Shown one piece after another: positions 35,612 to 44,057 of a DNA stretch of 64,000 nucleotides. This stretch comes from JAFAXD01 sp963760435. Lineage in GTDB: Bacteria > Pseudomonadota > Alphaproteobacteria > Rhizobiales > Xanthobacteraceae. The stretch is from positions 62,001-126,000 of the forward strand of contig CAVXDE010000002.1 of assembly GCA_963760435.1 (NCBI GenBank). Direction: 5' to 3'. The notes beneath the pieces are model-generated. The model was not told the origin of the DNA and made no database searches. It was given only the letters and a program-made list of their open reading frames with translations. Made by a program: the position numbers and the translations under genes. Position 1 is the first letter of the stretch. Every line of letters begins with the position of its first letter.

Positions 35612-36538
35612 ATGCGCATCGCCCGCATTGATTGGTTGGGGGCCGCAGTCGGATTACTGATTTTGGCGGTGGCCCCGCTTGTATTCAGCAGCGGCTATAT
35701 CATCGGCGTGCTCACAGTGGCGCTCTGCTTCGGGATCTGGGCGGCAAGCTGGGATTTCATGTCGGGCCTGACCGGACGCGAAAACTTCGGTCACTCGCTG
35801 TTCATTGGCGCCGGCGCCTACACGGCTGGGTTCCTCAACGTGAACTTCGGGGCGAACCCGTGGTGGAGCCTGCTTGCCGCTCCATGTGTCGCCATGGCGT
35901 TCAGCCTGGCGGTCGGCTTTCCTACATTACGGCTGCGCGGCCCCTATTTCGCACTCGCCATGCTGTCCGGCGCCGCGGTGATGCAGAACCTCACCGTCAT
36001 CTTCTCGACCTATACGGGCGGACAGGATGGACTGAACGGCCTCGAGCCGATCCTCAATTCGACCCTTGCCTATTATTACCTGACGCTCGCGTTTCTGGCC
36101 GCCATTACCCTGATCCTCAAACTCATCGCCATGTCCCCATGGGGCACAATCCTGCGCGCGATCCGCGGCGATGAGGCAAGCTGCCAGGCAGCCGGCATCA
36201 ACGTCACGTTCTACAAGATTGCGTCGCTGGTGATCAGCGCCGCCTGCGCCGGCCTGGGCGGCGCACTCTATGCGCATTATCAGCTGCAGGTTGGACCTGA
36301 TCTGTTTGCGATCGTGCTTTCGATCAACATCATCATCATGGTCTATGTCGGCGGCATCGGCACGATCTACGGCCCGGTCGGCGGCGCGATCCTGCTCAAT
36401 GTGTTGACCGAGAGCCTGCGCGTATTCAGCGAATACCGGCTCTGGGTCTACACCCTACTCCTCGTGTTCATCCTGTTCTTCATGCCGCAAGGACTGATCG
36501 CGCCAGCGTGGCAGCGCTTGCGGAAGATGCTGCCATGA
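35612..36538 (+). CDS. Branched-chain-type ABC permease (LivM-like)
   Basis: A 308-residue membrane protein. LCFGIWAASWDFMSGLTGRENFGHSLFIGAGAYTAG and VYVGGIGTIYGPVGGAILLNVLTE are LivM hallmarks. RAIRGDEASCQAAGINVTFYK is the cytoplasmic loop that contacts the ATPase. ATG 35612 lies 8 bp after the LivH stop, and its stop overlaps the next start as ATGA. Confidence 0.92.
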   Translation: MRIARIDWLGAAVGLLILAVAPLVFSSGYIIGVLTVALCFGIWAASWDFMSGLTGRENFGHSLFIGAGAYTAGFLNVNFGANPWWSLLAAPCVAMAFSLAVGFPTLRLRGPYFALAMLSGAAVMQNLTVIFSTYTGGQDGLNGLEPILNSTLAYYYLTLAFLAAITLILKLIAMSPWGTILRAIRGDEASCQAAGINVTFYKIASLVISAACAGLGGALYAHYQLQVGPDLFAIVLSINIIIMVYVGGIGTIYGPVGGAILLNVLTESLRVFSEYRLWVYTLLLVFILFFMPQGLIAPAWQRLRKMLP

Positions 36539-37308
36539 CCCCGCTGCTCAAAGTCGAGGGGCTGAACAAACGATTTGGCGGCTTGCACGCCGTCAAAGAC
36601 GTATCGTTCACGCTCGATCGCGGATCGATCACGGGCGTGCTGGGGCCAAACGGGGCCGGCAAGACCACGTTGTTCAATCTGCTGACCGGCTTCATTCCTC
36701 CGGACACCGGAACCGTCGAGCTCGATGGCGACAGGCTCGGCGGCCTGCGTCCCTACCAGATCGTCAACCGCGGGTTGGCGCGCACCTTTCAGTTGGCGCG
36801 GCCATTCATGGGCATGACGGTGCTCGAGAATGTGGAAGTGCCGTGCTTGGCCCCACGTGTGCGCCACGCCGGACAAACGCGCTCGCGCGCGCAGGCCTGG
36901 CTCGACCAAGTTGGGCTCGGAGCGAAGGCGGAGCTCCTCGCCGATACTCTACCTTACGGTGATCTGCGCCGGCTCGAGATTGCGCGCGCGCTGGCAACCA
37001 AACCGGATCTGTTGCTCCTCGACGAGCCATTTGCCGGGCTTAGCGCCGGGGAGATTTGGCCCCTGGCAGGGTTGATCCGGGGTCTGCATCGTAGCGAAGG
37101 GCTGACGATCCTCATCATCGAGCACAAGCTGCGCGAGTTCATGCAGCTCGTCGAGCAGGTGATCGCCATGGACTTCGGCGAGATCATCGCCGTCGATACC
37201 CCTTCCGCGATCGTGCGCCATGCACGCGTGGTCGAGGCCTATATGGGCAAGGCGGAGCTCACGCTTCATCAGAACGAGCCAACTGGAGCCGGCGATGGCC
37301 TTGCTTGA
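36535..37308 (+). CDS. Branched-chain-type ABC ATP-binding protein (LivG-like)
   Basis: A 257-residue ATPase: Walker A GPNGAGKTT, Q-loop and GLARTFQLARPFMGMTVLENV, signature LPYGDLRRLEIARAL (the usual LivG variant of LSGGQ), Walker B LLLLDEPFAGL, switch His in IIEHKL. It is shorter than E. coli LivG but has all motifs. ATGA overlap with LivM upstream; its 3' end overlaps the LivF start by 14 bp. Confidence 0.93.
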   Translation: MTPLLKVEGLNKRFGGLHAVKDVSFTLDRGSITGVLGPNGAGKTTLFNLLTGFIPPDTGTVELDGDRLGGLRPYQIVNRGLARTFQLARPFMGMTVLENVEVPCLAPRVRHAGQTRSRAQAWLDQVGLGAKAELLADTLPYGDLRRLEIARALATKPDLLLLDEPFAGLSAGEIWPLAGLIRGLHRSEGLTILIIEHKLREFMQLVEQVIAMDFGEIIAVDTPSAIVRHARVVEAYMGKAELTLHQNEPTGAGDGLA

Positions 37309-38005
37309 TGTCGCCGAGCTGCGGGTTCGCTACGGCAGTGCCTTGGCGCTCGACGGCATGACGCTGCGGGTCGAGCCCGGCCAGCTCGTCGGTGTGTTGG
37401 GCCCGAACGGCGCCGGCAAAACGACGTTATTGAAAGCGATCTCGCGCGCGGTTCCGATCACAGCGGGGCAAATCGTGTTCAATGGCGCGTCGCTCGAGGA
37501 CGTACCGGCCTACGAGGTCGTCGGCCGCGGCATCTGTCATTGCCCGGAGGGCCGGCGCCTGTTTCCCGAATTGAGCGTCGCCAAGAACCTTATGCTCGGC
37601 GCATTTCGGCGCAGCGATCGTGATGCGATCGCCCGCGATCTCGACAAGGTGCATGCCTTGTTCCCGGTGCTGAAAGCGCGTGCCGGACAACAGGCCAGCA
37701 CGCTTTCCGGCGGCGAACAGCAGATGGTGGCCATCGGGCGCGCGCTGATGGGCGCTCCGACCTTGTTGTTGCTGGACGAGCCGTCGGTCGGGATCGCACA
37801 GCGCCTGAAGGTTGAGATCTTCAACGCCATTCGCACCATTCAACGCGCAGGTACGGCCGTGTTGCTGGTCGAGCAGGATGCGCACAGCACGCTCGCCATT
37901 GCCGAACAGGTCTATGTGCTCGAGCACGGGCGCGTCGTCCGCGAGGGAGCCCCACGTGCGCTCGCCGGCGATGACGAGATTCGGCGGATTTATCTCGGGG
38001 TATGA
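37295..38005 (+). CDS. Branched-chain-type ABC ATP-binding protein (LivF-like)
   Basis: A 236-residue ATPase: Walker A GPNGAGKTT, CHCPEGRRLFPELSVAKNL (LivF signature region), LSGGEQQMVAIGRAL, LLLLDEPSVGIAQR, and VEQDAHSTLAIAE. GGAG lies six bases before ATG 37295, inside the LivG gene. It pairs with LivG to power the LivHM channel. Last gene of the operon; a hairpin follows at 38021-38048. Confidence 0.93.
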   Translation: MALLDVAELRVRYGSALALDGMTLRVEPGQLVGVLGPNGAGKTTLLKAISRAVPITAGQIVFNGASLEDVPAYEVVGRGICHCPEGRRLFPELSVAKNLMLGAFRRSDRDAIARDLDKVHALFPVLKARAGQQASTLSGGEQQMVAIGRALMGAPTLLLLDEPSVGIAQRLKVEIFNAIRTIQRAGTAVLLVEQDAHSTLAIAEQVYVLEHGRVVREGAPRALAGDDEIRRIYLGV

Positions 38006-38020
38006 GCAGGACTCAGCTCG

Positions 38021-38048
38021 TTATACTCAATTCGCGATTGGAGTATAA
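38021..38048. terminator. Inverted repeat between convergent genes
   Basis: TTATACTCAAT (38021-38031), five bases, then ATTGGAGTATAA (38037-38048): 11 bp pair with one bulged G. It sits between the LivF stop and the convergent HdeA-like stop, where a two-way terminator would be. It is AT-rich with no T-run, so an operator or other structure is possible. Confidence 0.4.
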
Positions 38049-38054
38049 ACGTCC

Positions 38055-38636
38055 TCACCCCGACGGGCAGGTCGCTGCAAGCGGACCGGAATCAGATTTG
38101 TAGGTGAAGGATCCGAATTTTCCTGTGAGGGTAATCGCATCCTTCTGGTGCGCCACCTTGTCCTCACCCCAGACCTGATCCCAGGCCAGAGTGTCGGGAG
38201 CCTGGAATCTCCCCTTGGAAAAAATAACGGTCCGGTCCGGCGCAATGCGGCATTGCTTGGCCGTGCCATCAGCGCTGATCACTACCCACACGTCCCGATC
38301 CGGGAATCGCCAGGTGCCGACAATCGACTTGAGGACATCAGCACCGTCCCCCTCATCGGTCACATTGTCCAACGCCGACATCACGGCGTGTTTGGGATTT
38401 TGTTTGCAGTAGGCGCGCAGCTTGTCCCCGAGTTCACGCCTCTTCCCAAGATCGAGCACCGCGGGCTGATCGGCGTCCTGCTCATAGCCCATCATCCAGG
38501 TGAGTATGGTGTCGGCCTTCGAGCTATCGAGGAATTGCTGGCAGGTCATGCCCGCGAGGGGAAGCGTATCATCGGCTGCAAATGCCGGCGAAACAAGCAA
38601 GGGACACGCGGCCAGAGCGGCACAAATGACGCGCAT
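38055..38636 (-). CDS. Periplasmic protein with an HdeA-like N-terminal domain and an extra C-terminal domain
   Basis: A 193-residue secreted protein. A Sec signal (VICAALAACPLLVSPAFAA) is followed by a segment resembling HdeA/HdeB acid-stress chaperones: MTCQQFLDSSKADTILTWMMGYEQ and DKLRAYCKQNPKHAVMSAL, with the Cys pair able to form the HdeA disulfide. Unlike HdeA (about 90 residues) it continues with about 90 residues rich in beta strands (SIVGTWRFPDRDVWVVISADG) that are not recognised. ATG 38636 chosen as first residue before the signal. Monocistronic between the LivF hairpin and an SDR gene. Confidence 0.7.
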   Translation of the reverse strand: MRVICAALAACPLLVSPAFAADDTLPLAGMTCQQFLDSSKADTILTWMMGYEQDADQPAVLDLGKRRELGDKLRAYCKQNPKHAVMSALDNVTDEGDGADVLKSIVGTWRFPDRDVWVVISADGTAKQCRIAPDRTVIFSKGRFQAPDTLAWDQVWGEDKVAHQKDAITLTGKFGSFTYKSDSGPLAATCPSG

Positions 38637-38672
38637 TGGAACTCCTTCGTTGGTTGCTGGAACCACACTAAC

Positions 38673-39524
38673 CTAAATCGCCACACCCCGCGCTTTCGTG
38701 GCCGCGGCAGCGAGTTCGCTCCAGGCCGCTAGCGTACGGCATTTATTCGCCGCCTCGGCGGCGGGCAGTTGCTGGTCCCAATCTCGCGCGATGAACCGGC
38801 ACCCGGTCACGCCATCAGACTGCGGCGAAGCCAGCCAGACAATCGGGACTGCCATCACATCGGCCTGCAGGATGCGCGGCGGCCGCGGCGCACCCGGCGG
38901 GAAAAACCCCGGCGTCTCCACCGGGCCGCCGGGCACGAGCACATTCACCGTGACACCGGTGCCGGCGAGGTCCTTGGACCAGCTCACCGTCGAGGCTTCC
39001 AGGGCCGACTTGGAGGCCCCGTAAGCGGAAAGCCCTTCCGCCAGCATGGTGTCGTAGCTCGTGGTCACGTTGATGATGCGGCCCCAGCCTTTGGCCACCA
39101 TCGGTGCAACGGCAAAGCGCGCCATGAGGAATGCGCCCAGCGCATTGATCGATACGACGCGCTGCCACCCCTCCGGATCCGCCTCGAAAAACTTGACACG
39201 GCCCTGTTTGTTGTTGGCGGCCGGCCCCATGCTCACGCCCGCACAGTTGATCAGAATATCGATCGTACCGAATGCCGCCAGCACCTGGTCGACGGCGCGG
39301 CGGCAATCCTCGGCGTGCGAAACGTCGGTCACCACCGTAATAGCGTGGCCACCGAAAACCGGCTCAGCCGCCAGCTCCGCGAGACCTGCTTTGCTGATAT
39401 CGACGGCGCCGATGCGTGCGCCCGCCTGCGCCAAGCTGCGCGCCATGACCCGGCCCATGCCGCTCGCCGCACCCGTCACAATCGCAACACGGTCGCGTAA
39501 GCCTTTTCCAGTGTCATTTGTCAT
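38673..39524 (-). CDS. SDR family oxidoreductase
   Basis: A 283-residue classical short-chain dehydrogenase. TGAASGMG (residues 17-24) binds the cofactor and VDIS after beta-2 suggests NAD(H). The catalytic set is visible: NCAGVS with Asn, TSYDTMLAEGLSAYGASKSAL with Ser/Tyr/Lys. Residues after 220 are less typical. The substrate is unknown; candidates are hydroxy-acids or secondary alcohols. It is divergent from pmbA with about 90 bp between. Confidence 0.9.
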   Translation of the reverse strand: MTNDTGKGLRDRVAIVTGAASGMGRVMARSLAQAGARIGAVDISKAGLAELAAEPVFGGHAITVVTDVSHAEDCRRAVDQVLAAFGTIDILINCAGVSMGPAANNKQGRVKFFEADPEGWQRVVSINALGAFLMARFAVAPMVAKGWGRIINVTTSYDTMLAEGLSAYGASKSALEASTVSWSKDLAGTGVTVNVLVPGGPVETPGFFPPGAPRPPRILQADVMAVPIVWLASPQSDGVTGCRFIARDWDQQLPAAEAANKCRTLAAWSELAAAATKARGVAI

Positions 39525-39616
39525 CGATCGAACCCTCCCGGTGGTCTTTGAGGGTCAGCCTAGCCAAACTGTGGCTCGCTTGCCATTGCGGTCCGGCCCC
39601 CATACATCGTCCCGCT

Positions 39617-40969
39617 ATGGACGCATTGCTTGACCAGACTGCCCTCACCGATCTTGCCGAAAAGCTCGTTGCCGCCGCGCGGCGCGCCGGGGCCGATGCC
39701 GCGGATGCGGTTGCGACGCGGGGCGTTTCGATCTCGGTCGAAGTCCGCGACGGCACCGTTGAGGAATCCGAGCGCGCCGAAGGCGATGACCTCGGCTTGC
39801 GGGTCTTTGTCGGTCAGAAGCAGGCGGTTGTCTCGACCAACGATCTGAGCGGGGAAGGCGCCGACGCGCTTGCCGAGCGCGCCGTTGCCATGGCGCGCGT
39901 CGCGCCAGCGGACCGCTTCGCCGGACTGGCCGAGCCTGAGCTATTGGCCAAGGTCATTCCCGATCTCGATATGCTCGACCCCGAACTGCCTTCCGTGAAC
40001 AAGCTTGAGACCATGGCGCGATCGGCCGAAGCGGCCGGATTGGCCGTGAAAGGGGTGAGCAAATCCGGCGGCGCGTCAGCCTCAGCCGGTATCGGCGGCA
40101 TGGTGCTGGTCACCAGCACCGGCTTTTCGCACGCCTATCTGGGTTCGCACCACGGCGTTTCCATGCAGGCAATCGCCGGCGAAGGTACCGGGATGGAGCG
40201 CGATTACGATTACTCCTCGGCGATCCACGCCGGTGATCTTGCGGACCCCGAGAGCATCGGCCGGTCCGCGGGCGAGCGGGCGACCCGCCGGCTCAATCCG
40301 CGCAAAGTGCAAACCCGCAAAGTGCCGGTCGTGTTCGAGCCGCGCGTTGCCGGCTCCCTGGTCGGGCATCTGTCATCCGCGATCAATGGCGCCGCGATCG
40401 CACGGGGCACGAGCTTCCTGAAGGATAATCTCGGCCAGAAGATTTTCGCATCGGGTATCGAGATCATTGACGACCCGCTGCGCAAGCGCGGGCTTGGCTC
40501 GCATCCGTTTGACGCTGAAGGCGTTGCGCCCGAGCGCCGTGCACTGGTCAAAGACGGCGTGCTGACCACGTGGATTCTCGACTGCGCCAGCGCGCGCGAA
40601 CTCGGCCTCAAGACGACCGGCCATGCGCAGCGCGGCGTCTCCTCAACGCCGTCTCCGGGCGCATCAAACCTGCATCTCGCACCCGGCGCGATAACACCCG
40701 AGCAGATGATCAAAGATATCGAGGACGGTTTCTACATCACCGACCTGATCGGAATGGGCGTCAATCTGGTCACCGGGGATTACAGCCGCGGCGCATCCGG
40801 TTTCTGGATCGAGAAGGGCGAACTCACCTACCCGGTGAGCGAAGTGACAATTGCCGGGCACCTGAACGAAATCTTTGCTTCGCTCACGCCGGCCAATGAT
40901 TTGAAGTTCCGCTATCGGACCAACGCGCCCACGGTTCGTGTCGAGGGGCTGACCGTTGCCGGCGTCTGA
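39617..40969 (+). CDS. pmbA: TldD/PmbA family metallopeptidase
   Basis: A 450-residue PmbA-like protein: LAEKLVAAARRAGADAADAVATRG, EVRDGTVEESERAEGDDLGLRVFVG, and the C-terminal GVSSTPSPGASNLHLAPG and VTGDYSRGASGFWIEKGEL. TldD/TldE act as a heterodimer in peptide processing; the zinc HExxxH is in TldD, and no such motif is seen here, as expected for PmbA. ATG 39617 fits the family; the frame's 33 upstream codons do not. First gene of a compact six-gene plus-strand run. Confidence 0.92.
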   Translation: MDALLDQTALTDLAEKLVAAARRAGADAADAVATRGVSISVEVRDGTVEESERAEGDDLGLRVFVGQKQAVVSTNDLSGEGADALAERAVAMARVAPADRFAGLAEPELLAKVIPDLDMLDPELPSVNKLETMARSAEAAGLAVKGVSKSGGASASAGIGGMVLVTSTGFSHAYLGSHHGVSMQAIAGEGTGMERDYDYSSAIHAGDLADPESIGRSAGERATRRLNPRKVQTRKVPVVFEPRVAGSLVGHLSSAINGAAIARGTSFLKDNLGQKIFASGIEIIDDPLRKRGLGSHPFDAEGVAPERRALVKDGVLTTWILDCASARELGLKTTGHAQRGVSSTPSPGASNLHLAPGAITPEQMIKDIEDGFYITDLIGMGVNLVTGDYSRGASGFWIEKGELTYPVSEVTIAGHLNEIFASLTPANDLKFRYRTNAPTVRVEGLTVAGV

Positions 40970-41738
40970 GCGAGCTGCGATCGCCGATCAGCTCGCCCGG
41001 GTGGTGCGCGAAGGGGGCGACCTCGCACTCACCACCTTCAACGCCTCGCTCAAGCACTGGATCAAGGGCAAGGATTCGCCCGTATCGGAAGCCGACATTG
41101 CGGTCGACAATCTGCTGCGCGAACGGCTGCTCGCGATCGTGCCGGACGCCGGCTGGCTCTCCGAGGAGACCGAAGACGACCCCGCTCGGTTGAGCAAGCG
41201 TCGGGTCTGGGTGGTCGACCCGATCGACGGGACCCGCGCCTATATCGCCGGCCTTGTGGATTGGACGATTTCCGCCGCACTGGTCGAGGATGGGCGGCCG
41301 ATCGTAGCGGCGCTGTTTGCCCCGGCGGAAAACGAGTTCTTCAGTGCAATCGTCGGCGAAGGCGCGATTTGCAATGGCCAGCGGATTATCGCAACCGAGG
41401 GCCAGAACCTCGATGGGGCCCGGTTATCGGGACCCCGGCGGACCGTCGAGCAGCTCGCCACAGCCGTTCCCAGCATCATGGCATTGCCGCGCGTACACTC
41501 CCTGGCGCTGCGCTTCGCCCGGGTGGCGCAAGGCCGGTTGGACGCTGCTCTCTCCGCCGGCAACAGCCATGACTGGGACCTTGCGGCGGCCGATCTTTTG
41601 GTGCACGAAGCGTGCGGGGCGCTGACAACGCTTGCGGGGGATCGCATCCTCTATAACCGGCCCGAGCCGGTCCATGGGCCTCTTGTGGCGGCCGGACGGC
41701 TGCGTCATGAGGCGCTGCGCAAAGCGTTGACCCAATAA
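40956..41738 (+). CDS. Inositol monophosphatase family phosphatase (CysQ/HisN-like)
   Basis: A 260-residue Mg-dependent phosphatase: SEET metal site in GWLSEETEDD, VVDPIDGTRAYIAG, and the C-terminal WDLAAADLLVHEACG. The family covers inositol monophosphatase, histidinol phosphatase and 3'(2'),5'-bisphosphate nucleotidase (CysQ). The last of these would serve sulfate assimilation, but the sequence does not decide. TTG 40956 is the only start in a good position; the gene overlaps pmbA by 14 bp, so translation is coupled. Confidence 0.88.
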   Translation: MPASERAAIADQLARVVREGGDLALTTFNASLKHWIKGKDSPVSEADIAVDNLLRERLLAIVPDAGWLSEETEDDPARLSKRRVWVVDPIDGTRAYIAGLVDWTISAALVEDGRPIVAALFAPAENEFFSAIVGEGAICNGQRIIATEGQNLDGARLSGPRRTVEQLATAVPSIMALPRVHSLALRFARVAQGRLDAALSAGNSHDWDLAAADLLVHEACGALTTLAGDRILYNRPEPVHGPLVAAGRLRHEALRKALTQ

Positions 41739-41803
41739 AAACGTAAGGCGGGAGGACGAGTAGATCGATGAGGTTGATGACATAGCCATTTTGGGGACCG
41801 AAA

Positions 41804-42055
41804 ATGTCGACCCAGCCAAGCAAGCCGCTTCTGCATCTCGTCTTCGGCGGCGAACTGGTCAGTCTCGACGAGAACGAGTTCAAAGATCTGTCCAAAGTCG
41901 ACATTGTCGGCATCTATCCGAATTACGCCACCGCTTACGCGGCCTGGAAGGCCAAGGCGCAGCAGACCGTGGATAATGCTTTGATGCGCTATTTTATTGT
42001 TCACATGCACCGGCTGCTCGATCCGGACGAGAACAAGACACCCGGAGCGCAATGA
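41804..42055 (+). CDS. DUF4170 family protein
   Basis: An 83-residue protein: LLHLVFGGELVSLDENEFKDL, VGIYPNYATAYAAWKAKAQ and RYFIVHMHRLLDP. This matches the small alphaproteobacterial DUF4170 family, whose gene often precedes the DUF374-waaA-lpxK lipid A genes, as here. No catalytic residues are apparent. The stop overlaps the start of the next gene by four bases. Confidence 0.88.
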   Translation: MSTQPSKPLLHLVFGGELVSLDENEFKDLSKVDIVGIYPNYATAYAAWKAKAQQTVDNALMRYFIVHMHRLLDPDENKTPGAQ

Positions 42056-42762
42056 GGCGGCGGCTCGCCAGACGTATTACGCACTCGCGCTTGTTCCAGA
42101 ACGTCGTCGGTACCAGCGGCGCGCTTTATTTGCAGCTGGTCTGGCAGACGTCGCGTCTCGTTCTGGACCCGCCCGATATGTATGGGCGTATCGAACCGGA
42201 CCTGCCGATCATCGTTGCGATGTGGCACGGCCAGCATTTCATGATGCCGTTCCTGCGGCGCAACGACCCAAAACATCGTTCCAAGGTCTTGATCTCGCGC
42301 CATCGCGACGCTGAAATCAACGCGATCGCCGCCGAGCGGCTCGGCATCGGGACCATTCGTGGATCCGGCGACCAGGGCACGCGGTTCGATCGCAAGGGCG
42401 GAGTTGGTGCGTTCGTGGCAATGCTCGACGCGCTCAAGGAAGGCTACACGGTGGCCATGACGGCGGACGTCCCCAAGATCGGCCGCGTCGCAGGCGAAGG
42501 TATTGTTCGCCTCGCCGCTATGTCGGGACGGCCGATCGTGGCGATCGCGATGGCGACCAGCCGGCGCGTGGAAATGAAAACCTGGGATCGTGCCGCGTTG
42601 AACTTGCCCTTCAGCCGCCTCGCCCTGGTGGGAGGACCGGTGATCCGGGTCCCAGCCGACATCGACGACGCGGCGCTCGAGCACTATCGCGCCCGTGTCG
42701 AGGCAGACTTGAACGACGCTACCAAACGCGCGTATGCGCTCGCGGACGGAACCGCGGCGTGA
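42052..42762 (+). CDS. DUF374 lysophospholipid acyltransferase-like protein
   Basis: A 236-residue membrane-associated protein. VAMWHGQHFMMPFLRRND is the family's WHGQ segment, ISRHRDAEINAIAAERLG and RGSGDQGTRFDRKGG follow, and TADVPKIGRVAGEGIVRLAAMSGRPIV completes the domain. The position before waaA and lpxK points to acylation of lipid A or its precursor, but the substrate is not shown. ATGA overlaps on both sides. Confidence 0.88.
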   Translation: MRRRLARRITHSRLFQNVVGTSGALYLQLVWQTSRLVLDPPDMYGRIEPDLPIIVAMWHGQHFMMPFLRRNDPKHRSKVLISRHRDAEINAIAAERLGIGTIRGSGDQGTRFDRKGGVGAFVAMLDALKEGYTVAMTADVPKIGRVAGEGIVRLAAMSGRPIVAIAMATSRRVEMKTWDRAALNLPFSRLALVGGPVIRVPADIDDAALEHYRARVEADLNDATKRAYALADGTAA

Positions 42763-44057
42763 GCAACGGCACGCCCGCCGCGCTTGCGCTCTATCGGCTC
42801 GCGACCCGGGCAGCGACACCGTTCGCCAACCAACTCCTGCAGCACCGGCTCAAGCGCGGCAAGGAACACGCGGTACGCTTGCCCGAACGGCGCGGCGAGA
42901 GCGAGGTCGCCCGCCCGACTGGTGGGCTCGTCTGGGTGCATGGCGCAAGCGTCGGTGAATTGCTCGCGGCGCTCCCGCTGGTGGAACAGATCAACACATA
43001 CGGCCTGCCGCTGCTCGTCACATCGGGCACAGTGACATCCGCGGCAATCGCGCGTCAGCGGCTTCCAGCCGGCGTGATCCATCAATTCATCCCGCTCGAC
43101 ACACCCGAGTTCGTTACGCGGTTTCTTGATCACTGGCAGCCGCAACTCGCGCTGTTCGTCGAGTCCGACCTTTGGCCCAATCTGATCACCGCGTGCGGAC
43201 AACGCAAAGTGCCGCTCGTCCTGATCAACGGCCGGCTTTCAGAGCGCTCCTATGCGCGCTGGAAGAAACTGATGCCAAGTCTGATCGGCGCATTGTTGGC
43301 GAACTTCGATCTGTGCCTGGTGCGCTCGCCCGAGGATGCGAAGCGCTACGGCGAATTGGGGGCTCGGCGGGTCACAACTGTCGGCAATCTGAAGCTCGAT
43401 GTTCCGCCATTGCCTGTTGACGAGAGCAAGCGCGGACAACTTGCTCAAGCCCTCGCCGGTCGGCCGGTGCTTGCGGCGGCCTCGACACATCCGGGCGAGG
43501 ACGAACAGATACTGCAAGCGCATCGGGTGCTGCGCGCGCGCTATCCGCAGCTTCTGACGCTGATCGTACCGCGCCACCCGGAACGGGGTGCTGCGATCGC
43601 ACAGCTCATATCTACGGCAGGACTGTCCGTCTGCCAGCGATCGACAGGACAGCTGCCAGACACGGCGACTGACATCTACGTGTGCGATACCCTCGGCGAG
43701 CTCGGCATCATCTACAGCTTGGCGCCGATCGTGTTCATGGGCGGCTCGTTCATCCCGCACGGCGGACAAAATCCGATCGAGGCAATCAAACTCGGCGCCG
43801 CCGTGCTGCACGGCCCCTTCGTTTCCAATTTTGCCGAAACTTATGGCGCGCTCGATGCGGCCCGAGGCGCAGAGCTCGTTGCCGATGCCGATCGTCTGGC
43901 ACAGGTCGCCGGCCACTGGCTCAAAGACGAGCTCGCGCGCCAGCAGATTCTCGCGGCCGGCCAGAAGACCGTGGATGCGCTGGGCGGCGCGCTCGCGCGC
44001 ACACTCTCAGCCCTCGACCCGTATCTATCAAACCTGCGCCGCAACGCCCATGCGTGA
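42759..44057 (+). CDS. waaA: 3-deoxy-D-manno-octulosonic acid (Kdo) transferase
   Basis: A 432-residue GT30 enzyme. VWVHGASVGELLAALPLVEQI contains the catalytic-region Glu, and FVESDLWPNLITACGQRKVPLVLINGRLSERSY and MGGSFIPHGGQNPIEAIKLGAAVLHGPFVSNF are hallmark motifs. It adds Kdo to lipid IVA at the inner membrane. GTG 42759 overlaps the previous stop by four bases and the gene ends eight bases inside lpxK. Confidence 0.94.
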   Translation: MSNGTPAALALYRLATRAATPFANQLLQHRLKRGKEHAVRLPERRGESEVARPTGGLVWVHGASVGELLAALPLVEQINTYGLPLLVTSGTVTSAAIARQRLPAGVIHQFIPLDTPEFVTRFLDHWQPQLALFVESDLWPNLITACGQRKVPLVLINGRLSERSYARWKKLMPSLIGALLANFDLCLVRSPEDAKRYGELGARRVTTVGNLKLDVPPLPVDESKRGQLAQALAGRPVLAAASTHPGEDEQILQAHRVLRARYPQLLTLIVPRHPERGAAIAQLISTAGLSVCQRSTGQLPDTATDIYVCDTLGELGIIYSLAPIVFMGGSFIPHGGQNPIEAIKLGAAVLHGPFVSNFAETYGALDAARGAELVADADRLAQVAGHWLKDELARQQILAAGQKTVDALGGALARTLSALDPYLSNLRRNAHA

